A stretch of DNA of 64,000 nucleotides, taken from NCBI RefSeq assembly GCF_007830735.1, contig NZ_VLLN01000010.1:1-64000 (forward strand), in the 5' to 3' direction. Numbering within the stretch: position 1 is the first letter of the stretch; each line of letters begins with the position of its first letter. This DNA comes from Geobacter argillaceus (lineage in GTDB: Bacteria; Desulfobacterota; Desulfuromonadia; Geobacterales; DSM-12255). Positions 45,236 to 51,755 of this stretch are shown here, one piece after another. The notes beneath the pieces were generated by a model. The model saw only the letters and a program-made list of their open reading frames with translations. It had not been told where the DNA came from and ran no database searches. The position numbers were made by a program, and so were the translations under genes.

Positions 45236-46272
45236 AAAGGGTCAACTCTCCATTTTCCATTTACCGATTTTTGTAGTCAAAGTGCCCATCAACTTTTGCA
45301 ACGCTTTATCTTCTTCCATCTTCTTTTGGATTCGTTTGCTTGCTTCTCCGATCGCGGTTACTCCAACATCGAACTTAACGGCAATTTCCTTCAAGGGTGC
45401 GCCACTGTATTTATGACACAGGTATATGGATACCTGTCGGCCCAGTTTCTCATTGTTCTTCGTTGCTGCTCTTACGAATTCGATTATTTCTTCAAGTGGC
45501 GGTTTATTTGAAAAATGCCGCAATGCCGGTATATCTTTGTCTGTCCCTCTTTCATTGAGGTGTGTTTGTGTTATTTCTTCGATAAAGTCTGGACTACCGA
45601 GGACCAAACCCCCGACAGCGCTTTTCAATGGACTTTCATAAGCTTCAATGTCCAGTTTTTCCACAAAGTTCCGGTAATTCTTTCGGGAAACAGGCTCGTT
45701 TTTCCCAAAGCTGCCGAGGATGAATCCCGGGTTCAACCATTCCGGCGTCGATGCCGCGCCTATGTATGCTCGATAACTTGACCATTGGTATTCATCCGCT
45801 TTGCTGGTTATCCCGGCCTTTACGGGATTGAGGTGAATATAGCGGGTCAGCTCGGCGGCATATTCGTCGGCTTCTACTAGGACTGATTTGTACCTCCCTT
45901 GGAACAGGTGCCCCGCTCGTTTTCGCTTAATATTGAAATAAGAGGTGTATGCTCCGATTATGTGTCGCATGATCTGCGAGAGATTGCCTTCCGGTGTTTG
46001 AATAAACAGATGGAAATGGTTGCTCATCAGGCAGTACGCATAGATCACGGCTCCATAACGCTCCGCAGCCGATGCCAGATATTCGAGAAATTTCTCTCGG
46101 TCTCTTCGGCTTTTGAAAATGTCCTTCTTTTCATTGCCTCGCGAGGTCACATGGTAAAATGCGCCCGGATAAATAATGCGTAACGGTCTGGCCAAAAATT
46201 TACTCCTCAGATGATATTTCCGCTATAATATCAGAGCTTTGAATAAAATGGAATATGGAGAGTTGACCCTTT
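45236..46272. mobile_element. RAYT element bounded by 25-bp inverted repeats
   Basis: AAAGGGTCAACTCTCCATTTTCCAT at 45236-45260 recurs inverted at 46248-46272 with one mismatch (24/25). The 1037-base unit contains only the RAYT gene, whose stop codon lies inside the left repeat. No target-site duplication was recognised. Confidence 0.75.
45242..46195 (-). CDS. REP-associated tyrosine transposase (RAYT, Y1/HUH family)
   Basis: 317 residues from a TTG start with GAGGAG 7 bases upstream. The N-terminal Y1 transposase domain (about 1-150) shows RPLRIIYPGAFYHVTSRGNEKKDIF, the HUH metal-binding motif in SNHFHLFIQT, GRYKSVLVEADEYAAELTRYIHLNPVKAGI and WSSYRAYIG. The C-terminal part (about 230-300) resembles a helix-turn-helix of the DnaA/Chromosomal type (LCHKYSGAPLKEIAVKFDVGVTAIGEASKRI). 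RAYTs are domesticated single-strand transposases that process REP hairpins. REP-like palindromes occur elsewhere in this window, but the repeats flanking this gene have a different sequence. Confidence 0.92.
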   Translation of the reverse strand: MARPLRIIYPGAFYHVTSRGNEKKDIFKSRRDREKFLEYLASAAERYGAVIYAYCLMSNHFHLFIQTPEGNLSQIMRHIIGAYTSYFNIKRKRAGHLFQGRYKSVLVEADEYAAELTRYIHLNPVKAGITSKADEYQWSSYRAYIGAASTPEWLNPGFILGSFGKNEPVSRKNYRNFVEKLDIEAYESPLKSAVGGLVLGSPDFIEEITQTHLNERGTDKDIPALRHFSNKPPLEEIIEFVRAATKNNEKLGRQVSIYLCHKYSGAPLKEIAVKFDVGVTAIGEASKRIQKKMEEDKALQKLMGTLTTKIGKWKMES

Positions 46273-46372
46273 ACTCTTTTCATTGGCATATTTAGGAAAT
46301 AATTTGAGGGCAAAACTCTTGTTGATCAATTTCATCATAAGCAGTCCTTTTTGGTATTTATCGGTATCCTTA

Positions 46373-46437
46373 TGACAACGTCGTGGGGACGCACCGGCGG
46401 AGCGAAGCGGAGACCGTGTGCCGCCACCTGGTTGAAC
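46373..46437 (-). other. attC-like recombination site (lipoprotein cassette)
   Basis: On the minus strand R''-like GTTCAAC (fits RYYYAAC) is followed by a foldable body GGTGGCGGCACACGG ... CCGGTGCGTCCCCACG with a central CTCCGCTTCGCTCCG, and ends with a GTTGTCA R'-like core. It starts 12 bases after the lipoprotein stop, the usual attC position. No other gene is present in 46273-46448. Confidence 0.55.
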
Positions 46438-46448
46438 ATTTGCCTCCT

Positions 46449-47324
46449 TTACCTGTTCATGGCCTTCCTTTTCCGTTCATATGTATTTCTGCATTCTTCG
46501 TAGTCTCTTGGGACATTATCTTTTGGGAATTTGCTATCCTTCAGACCATCGTCAATTACTTTATAGACAATTTTCTCATTGGTAGCTTCGATGACCTCTA
46601 GCAGCATTTCCTTGAATCGAATCTGTTTGGCCGTGGTTTCGTACACTATATTCTGAAAGAACGATGGGCGAGCCATGTCATCAATGGTGAACTCCCTGTA
46701 AGCTATACTGAGACTAACATTATTGATTCCGCCATAAATCAACTCAAAATTAGTATAACATGCCAGCAAATCTACATTACTTTCGTCAAATTTATGCTCC
46801 ACGAGCTTGTCTGTTTTTATCAGTTTCAAAGTTTCAGGAGTGACAACAGATGATTCGGATTTCATAATCAGGTCGTGGTCATCATCAAGAATATTCCCCT
46901 TGAATACCTTGCCTGTGTCATCGATCAAAAGTCCAACTTCCTCCTTTTCCTTGTGGGCTTCATTGACCATGTTCACGATGGTGTAGGGGATACCTTCGAC
47001 ACTGGTGTAACCTGCGGCAGGATATAGACCGTCTTTTTTGCCGACCACCTTCACTGGGAAGTCAAAATACTTCTTTTTTATGTACTTTCCAGAGAGTTCA
47101 AAGTCACTTGATGGTTTCATATAATATTTCAAGGCAAATTTACTTTGAAATTCATCATAGTCTGCATACAGGTCCCTTACTTTAGCGATTGGCTGACCGA
47201 TATAAGCCGTTTTTATTACACCAAGCGAGTAATTTTTCAAATATGAATGCTGGATCAGTTCCGACCGGTGCTTTCCGCATCCTGCGAGCAACATCAACAT
47301 AAATATTGCAGCAATCATTTTCAT
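46449..47324 (-). CDS. Putative lipoprotein of unknown function (integron cassette gene)
   Basis: 291 residues; GGAGG lies 6 bases before the ATG. The signal sequence MKMIAAIFMLMLLAGC ends in a lipobox (LAGC), so the mature protein should be lipid-anchored. The body is soluble and Lys/Asp/Tyr-rich with no recognised domain. The gene is much richer in A and T than the surrounding core genes, consistent with foreign origin. It is flanked on both sides by attC-like sites. Confidence 0.75.
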   Translation of the reverse strand: MKMIAAIFMLMLLAGCGKHRSELIQHSYLKNYSLGVIKTAYIGQPIAKVRDLYADYDEFQSKFALKYYMKPSSDFELSGKYIKKKYFDFPVKVVGKKDGLYPAAGYTSVEGIPYTIVNMVNEAHKEKEEVGLLIDDTGKVFKGNILDDDHDLIMKSESSVVTPETLKLIKTDKLVEHKFDESNVDLLACYTNFELIYGGINNVSLSIAYREFTIDDMARPSFFQNIVYETTAKQIRFKEMLLEVIEATNEKIVYKVIDDGLKDSKFPKDNVPRDYEECRNTYERKRKAMNR

Positions 47325-47352
47325 AAGAGCCCTCCGAATTTTAATTTCAATA

Positions 47353-47424
47353 GTTCAACGGGGCCGCCGTTGACCCGTCCGGGCAGCCTTTTCGCCCGGT
47401 CGGTGTCCAACGGTGTTGTTGGGA
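47353..47424 (-). other. attC-like recombination site
   Basis: On the minus strand TCCCAAC starts the site and GTTGAAC (fits GTTRRRY) ends it. Internal arms CCGTTGGACACCG and CGGGTCAACGG pair around a CCGGGC...GCCCGG stem. The flanking bases and body are clearly related to the site at 48891-48954, including about 45 bases before the R'' end. Confidence 0.5.
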
Positions 47425-47479
47425 ATCGCGCTTTCAGATTATTCCACTTTCAAGGGCAGACCCATTGTTTTTTTGCCGG

Positions 47480-47524
47480 CCTGCGCGGCTTTTCGCGCAG
47501 GTCCGGTGGAATGAAGGGTTGGGC
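47480..47524 (-). other. Degenerate attC, left half and central hairpin
   Basis: Immediately after the SDR stop the minus strand reads GCCCAAC (perfect RYYYAAC), then arms and a perfect CCTGCGCG/CGCGCAGG hairpin. The matching GTTGGGC end is missing and is replaced by an A-run. It precedes the site at 47353-47424, so two attC-type sequences are in tandem without a gene between them. Confidence 0.45.
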
Positions 47525-47536
47525 GCCATTGCCAGC

Positions 47537-48379
47537 TCATGACTTGCCAATGGCATCGCGGAAGTGGCTGCGCAAGAGGTCGACGTATTCCTGGTCTGGC
47601 AGCTCTGCTCGCGCCTTGATGAAGCCTCGTGTGTCGTTCCCCACCAGGTACCGCAGTCGATCACTACCGTCTGTCGCCGCCTCATAGACGACCCTGGCAA
47701 CATCGCCAGAATCGATAAGGCGGGCTGCGGACATCCGACTGAATGCCTCGGTACAGCGCTGGATAAACGGCTGATAATCCGTCAATTCTGCGGACATCGC
47801 ATTGCTAGCTGATGTGCGCTCATTGAACTTGGTCGCGTTGACGCCACCGTGAGGCTCGACGATTTTCACGACAATCCCAAGGGCGAGTAGCTCGAAGGAA
47901 AGCGCCTCCGAAAATCCCTCCAGGGCGAATTTGCTTGCGGAATAAAGCGAAATCATTGGCAGAGTGAAGATACCCGCCCCCGAACTCATGTTGATGATGA
48001 CTCCGCTAAGTGCCTTGCGCATCACCGGAAGAACCGCCCGAATCACATTCATCGGACCGAACACATTGACTTCGAATTGCTCGAGCACCTTTTCGCGCGG
48101 AACAGCCTCGAAGACGCCATACTGGCCGTAGCCGGCATTGTTCAGAAGTACGTCAATGCCGCCAAAGCGGCCCACTCCTTCCGCGACTGCCTGTTCAATG
48201 CTGGGAATGTCCTGAACATCAAGGCGACTGACGAGCAAATTATCGGCGTTTTTGAAATCCTGCGATTTTGCTGGATCTCGCATGGTGGCGATCACATTCC
48301 AGCTTTTCTCTAAAAACAAATCTACGCATGCCTTGCCAATACCAGAAGAGGTTCCGGTGATCAAAATGGTCTTGCTCAT
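47537..48379 (-). CDS. Short-chain dehydrogenase/reductase (cassette gene)
   Basis: 280 residues from the ATG at 48379 (AAGGAG at 5 bases; the upstream in-frame codons lack a ribosome site). Classical SDR: the NAD(P)-binding motif TGTSSGIG (near residue 8), NNAGYG, the catalytic Ser in INMSSGAG and YSASK with Tyr/Lys. The substrate is not predictable. Flanked by attC-like sites at both ends, on the minus strand like the other cassette genes. Confidence 0.88.
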   Translation of the reverse strand: MSKTILITGTSSGIGKACVDLFLEKSWNVIATMRDPAKSQDFKNADNLLVSRLDVQDIPSIEQAVAEGVGRFGGIDVLLNNAGYGQYGVFEAVPREKVLEQFEVNVFGPMNVIRAVLPVMRKALSGVIINMSSGAGIFTLPMISLYSASKFALEGFSEALSFELLALGIVVKIVEPHGGVNATKFNERTSASNAMSAELTDYQPFIQRCTEAFSRMSAARLIDSGDVARVVYEAATDGSDRLRYLVGNDTRGFIKARAELPDQEYVDLLRSHFRDAIGKS

Positions 48380-48417
48380 ATTTTCTCCTTTTTTGCCGAG
48401 TGGGCTCGGATCATGAC

Positions 48418-48480
48418 GCCCAACGGGCCGGGAGATCACCTGACGGATTTTGGGTCAGGTGCATCTTCCTGGTTAGGGGC
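48418..48480 (-). other. attC site (tautomerase cassette), best-formed example
   Basis: Minus strand: CCCTAAC-type R'' end, arm AGGAAGATGCACCTGAC, loop, arm GTCAGGTGATCTCCCGG, then GTTGGGC, a perfect GTTRRRY R' core. The two arms pair with one extra G on the left arm, the kind of extrahelical base that orients attC recombination. It starts 7 bases after the tautomerase stop and is 63 bases long. Confidence 0.65.
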
Positions 48481-48487
48481 GCGGCGG

Positions 48488-48877
48488 TTACACATCGACT
48501 TTGAACCCGAGGTCTACCTCTGAAGCAGGCACTCCCCCCCGAATCCCCCAATTGTCGAGCGGGATATCATGGAGTACGATGAATATGTCGTCCGGCGCAA
48601 TGCCGACCGTGCTCAGGTTCTTAATGATGGCCTGATAAAGAGAACGTTTCGTTTCAAGAGTGCGGCCAGCAAAGAGCGCTATTTCAACAAGGATGAAATT
48701 CTCGGTCTTGCCAGGGGGAACGTGAAAGTGCTCAGGCTTGTGTTCAAAAAAACGGATTTGACGATCACGCTCAGGCACTTTCAGCGCCTCCCGCTGCGCA
48801 AGGTAAATGGCTTCGATGATGGACTGAACCTGATCAGGCGGCCAACTCCTTCGCACTTCAATCTTTGCAAGTGGCAT
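48488..48877 (-). CDS. Tautomerase-superfamily protein (cassette gene)
   Basis: 129 residues starting MPLAKIEV, so Pro1 would be the catalytic base after Met removal. MIF/4-oxalocrotonate-tautomerase-like pattern: SIIEAIYLAQREALKVPERDRQIRFFEHKPEHF, ILVEIALFAGRTLETKRSLYQAIIKNL, and DIFIVLHDIPLDNWGIRGG. Substrate unknown. The ribosome site (AGGAGGG) directly abuts the R' end of the preceding attC-like site, so the cassette junction supplies the translation signal. Confidence 0.85.
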   Translation of the reverse strand: MPLAKIEVRRSWPPDQVQSIIEAIYLAQREALKVPERDRQIRFFEHKPEHFHVPPGKTENFILVEIALFAGRTLETKRSLYQAIIKNLSTVGIAPDDIFIVLHDIPLDNWGIRGGVPASEVDLGFKVDV

Positions 48878-48890
48878 AGCTGCGATTCCC

Positions 48891-48954
48891 TCCTAACGGT
48901 GTGCCCGGTTGACCCGCCCGGTTTTTGGGGCGGTGTCCAACCGGCTGGTTTGGA
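48891..48954 (-). other. attC-like recombination site (YkgJ-like cassette)
   Basis: Minus strand: TCCAAAC start and GTTAGGA end pair at six of seven bases. Internal arms CCGGTTGGACACCG and CGGGTCAACCGG pair around CCC...GGG. It starts 55 bases after the YkgJ-like stop. Neither core fits the degenerate consensus perfectly. Confidence 0.5.
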
Positions 48955-49008
48955 ATCATTTCTTTGAATTTCCATTTTCAAGGACAAACGCCATCTCTCG
49001 TTCAAGAG

Positions 49009-49581
49009 TTATTCACTTTTCCTTAACTGACTAAAATATTCTCTTATATCTCCGGAACAGTTATTACCATTAATCTGCTTAATTGCATTATTTAAGGCTT
49101 CAAGCATTGGAATCCCCTTTCCTCCGGCAGCACCGTATGTCTGGTGAGCAACATCCATTTCTTTACAATAATTGGGATTGTCCAACGCATGAAAAGTTCT
49201 ACAGGCAAATGGCCGATACATATAAATTGAGCAGATATTATTCTGGTTTAAAAAAGGACATTTTGAGACAGACAAGGTGTTTGGCAGGGATTTGACTCTA
49301 CTAATTTTTGCTTTTTGCTCAATATACTCTGCTTCCAGATCAGTAATATAAACTTCAATATGACAGCAGTATGAGCATCCTTTCTCACACACTGAAAATG
49401 TATCCACAAATTTATTGTATTCATCGGTAAATGCATAAAACTTAGATAGTATTTCATGCGAATCAACACAGTTCTGCACTGTTGAGGCCAATTTTTGATA
49501 TTCGTTGTGTATATGATCCGGTATTGGCGGCAAGACTGGATAGTCTCCTTTGTCGTGATATCTTCTTTTTTTGTGATTCAT
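49009..49581 (-). CDS. YkgJ-like cysteine-cluster protein (cassette gene)
   Basis: 190 residues from the ATG at 49581 (GGGAGG at 5 bases). Cysteine pattern of YkgJ-type metal or Fe-S binding proteins: CEKGCSYCC, then CPFLNQNNICSIYMYRPFACRTFHA and a later C. Such proteins are thought to bind zinc or an iron-sulfur cluster; the role is unknown. The gene is AT-rich, unlike core genes nearby. It lies between the AT palindrome array and an attC-like site. Confidence 0.8.
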   Translation of the reverse strand: MNHKKRRYHDKGDYPVLPPIPDHIHNEYQKLASTVQNCVDSHEILSKFYAFTDEYNKFVDTFSVCEKGCSYCCHIEVYITDLEAEYIEQKAKISRVKSLPNTLSVSKCPFLNQNNICSIYMYRPFACRTFHALDNPNYCKEMDVAHQTYGAAGGKGIPMLEALNNAIKQINGNNCSGDIREYFSQLRKSE

Positions 49582-49626
49582 CTTGTCCTCCCTTTGGACC
49601 AACTCGTTAATCACCTACTTAGGGTG

Positions 49627-49806
49627 GTATCTAATATTATATTCTGCATCTAATATTAGATGCTGTTGTCAGGTCTCGGCTAGTAAAAGCATATAATATT
49701 AGATGCAACGCTGATTAAATAAAGCATCTAATATTGTATGCCATCATCTAATATTATATGCTCTCATTTGCCGCTTTGTTTCTGCTTGGCATCCAATATT
49801 ATATGC
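49627..49806. repeat. Array of six 18-bp AT-core palindromes
   Basis: Copies of GCATCTAATATTAGATGC-like sequence start at 49627, 49646, 49689, 49724, 49744 and 49789. The copy at 49646 is a perfect palindrome; the others differ at one to four positions, always keeping the TAATATT or CAATATT centre. Start spacings are 19, 43, 35, 20 and 45 bases. The sixth copy lies inside the 3' end of the orphan gene at 49764-50129. The array fills the 182-base gap between that gene and the YkgJ-like gene. Confidence 0.9.
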
Positions 49807-50129
49807 TTCTCCAATTCTGTGCCTTTGATCTTACTGTATGGGATGTACCACAGCTTGACATCCGGGTCCCACCTGCCACCTGCCGAACGGGCCATTTTGC
49901 CCAGGTCTTTTTCTCCGTAGGCAATCTGCACCGGCACGAGCGCATCGTCCGTTACGCTCTGCGCCTTATCTGGCAACTGTTTCCTCTCGACAACAAGCTC
50001 CACGGTCTTTATCCGGGTTCGACTTGCTGCATCATAGCGGTAGCGGATGCAAACCAAATCCTCGCCGTACTTCTCGACCATTGCTTTGGTGCCTTTCTGG
50101 CCTGGTTTCAATTTCAATCGAGTTATCAT
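49764..50129 (-). CDS. Orphan small protein adjacent to the integron integrase
   Basis: 121 residues beginning MITRLKLKPGQKGTKAMVEKYGEDLVCIRYRYD, then IKTVELVVERK, a central strand VPVQIAYGEKDLGKMARSAGGRWDPDVKLWYIPY, and a Lys/Gln-rich tail. No named family recognised. I have the impression that similar proteins sit beside tyrosine recombinases in other soil bacteria, but cannot verify it. It is the first minus-strand gene next to intI and is followed by the palindrome array rather than an attC. No clear ribosome site precedes the ATG. Confidence 0.6.
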   Translation of the reverse strand: MITRLKLKPGQKGTKAMVEKYGEDLVCIRYRYDAASRTRIKTVELVVERKQLPDKAQSVTDDALVPVQIAYGEKDLGKMARSAGGRWDPDVKLWYIPYSKIKGTELEKHIILDAKQKQSGK

Positions 50130-50286
50130 TCACTGTACCGAAATCAATGAGGATTTTAGTCGAAGCACTATAGCATTTACATTTTGAGGGCATCAATTAA
50201 AATGATTGAATTTAACACGTATGCCGATAGATTTTATCTGATCGTGTGAACTTCTGAAGTGCGCTTGTGATGGCAAGGGTAACGTT

Positions 50287-51645
50287 ATGATTCTCATTCC
50301 GAAAGCCGTATATGCTCAATATCTCGTTTGTTTGAAGAAAAACAACGTTGCAGAAGATTGCTTTCAGGAATATCTCAAATGGCTGCGTTATTTCCTGGAT
50401 TTCTGCGCCAAGCATTTGATTGTGCAGGAGAAGTCCGAGCGGGTGCGACTTTTCCTGGAGAAACTCCGGGAGAAGAGACAGAGTAAAGAGCAGCGTCAGC
50501 GGGCAGCCCATGCTGTTTCGCTGTATTTAGAGATGCAGCCTCTTGAGGTGCAGACGCATGAAATGGCTCTGGAGGCGGACAAGCAGCCATTGGCAGACGG
50601 TGAGATGGTACCCGCTCCCAAAACTACGGCAATTCTTCGTCCGTCCCAATTCAACGAAGCAGGCTACCGGGAAAAATCCGATTCGCCGGAATGGGATGAG
50701 CTTATCGGTAAGCTGGCGGATGAGATCAAGGTTCGGCATTACTCCAGAAAGACTCTCAGAACGTACGCCCATTGGTCACGCCAATTCCAGAAATTCCTGA
50801 AGAACAAACCGCCGGCAGAGTTGACCTCAGCCGATGTGAAAGAATACCTGACCTGGCTGGCAGTGAAATGCCACGTGGCGGCATCGACGCAAAACCAGGC
50901 CTTCAACTCCCTCCTGTTCCTCTTCCGCCACGCCTTGAACCGGGAGTTCGGCGATCTGCGGGACGTGCCGCGGGCGAAGAAGTCGCTCTACATCCCGGTA
51001 GTGCTCTCACGCGGGGAGATCGACGCCATCGTGCAGCACCTCTATCATCCCTACAGCCTGATCGTGAAGCTGCTGTTCGGCTGCGGTCTGCGGCTGTTCG
51101 AGTGCCTGCAACTGCGGGTGCGGGATTTCAATTTCGACGCCGGAGTCCTGACGGTGCACGGCAAGGGGAAGAAGGACCGGACCGTGCCGCTGCCGGAGTC
51201 GATCATGGACGAGTTGCAGGGGCAGATGAAGAGGGTAGGGGCGCTGCATCTTCATGATCTGGCAGATGGCTATGACGGGGTCTTTCTCGACGACGCGGTA
51301 GAGAAGAAATTTCCCAAGGCGCCTAAGGAACTGGTGCACCAGTGGTTCCTTCCCCAGCGGTCACTGACGCTGGTGGAGGAGACCGGCGAGCGGCGGCGCT
51401 GGCACGTGCATGAATCGGAACTGCAGAAGGCGCTCTACCTCGCCGTGCGTAAGGCGCAGATCCCCAAGCGGGTCACGGCCCACACCTTCCGCCACAGCTT
51501 CGCCACCCACCTCCTGCAAGCCGGCTACGACATCCGCACCATCCAGACCAAGCTGGGGCACGCCAGCCTGAAGACGACCATGATCTACACCCACTGCGTG
51601 CCGGTGAGGACCATCAAGGAGGCGAAAAGCCCGTTGGATTTCTGA
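50287..51645 (+). CDS. Integron-integrase-like tyrosine recombinase (IntI type) with N-terminal extension
   Basis: 452 residues; AAGGG lies 7 bases before the ATG. The catalytic core has Arg in GCGLRLFECLQLRV, HTFRHSFATHLLQAGYDIRTIQTKLGH and the nucleophile Tyr in TTMIYTH. Before the HxxR motif there is an extra segment (KFPKAPKELVHQWFLPQRSLTLVEETGERRRWHVHESELQKAL) matching in position and character the patch unique to integron integrases, and the protein ends SPLDF, as IntI proteins end near SPLD. The core-binding domain begins at about 130. The first 125 residues are additional compared with the usual 320-340-residue IntI. It diverges from a row of minus-strand cassette-like genes with attC-like sites, the standard integron layout. 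Confidence 0.85.
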   Translation: MILIPKAVYAQYLVCLKKNNVAEDCFQEYLKWLRYFLDFCAKHLIVQEKSERVRLFLEKLREKRQSKEQRQRAAHAVSLYLEMQPLEVQTHEMALEADKQPLADGEMVPAPKTTAILRPSQFNEAGYREKSDSPEWDELIGKLADEIKVRHYSRKTLRTYAHWSRQFQKFLKNKPPAELTSADVKEYLTWLAVKCHVAASTQNQAFNSLLFLFRHALNREFGDLRDVPRAKKSLYIPVVLSRGEIDAIVQHLYHPYSLIVKLLFGCGLRLFECLQLRVRDFNFDAGVLTVHGKGKKDRTVPLPESIMDELQGQMKRVGALHLHDLADGYDGVFLDDAVEKKFPKAPKELVHQWFLPQRSLTLVEETGERRRWHVHESELQKALYLAVRKAQIPKRVTAHTFRHSFATHLLQAGYDIRTIQTKLGHASLKTTMIYTHCVPVRTIKEAKSPLDF

Positions 51646-51676
51646 ATGATCCTTCCGCAAACCTCCCACTCCCCAG

Positions 51677-51705
51677 TTGACCCCGCACAAACGGCGGAGT
51701 ATAGT
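51677..51705 (+). promoter_or_regulatory. Candidate promoter of dnaB
   Basis: TTGACC, a 17-base spacer and TATAGT (five of six matches each) lie 51 bases before the dnaB ATG and downstream of the integrase stop. Confidence 0.55.
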
Positions 51706-51755
51706 AACCCTCCCGTTTCTTCCAGTCGTCCGATATCCCTGAGAGACCAATAACT

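Noticed and set aside
49627-49806. A CRISPR array
   Set aside because: Repeats are 18-bp palindromes, spacings vary from 19 to 45 bases, spacers are as short as one or two bases, and no cas gene is present.
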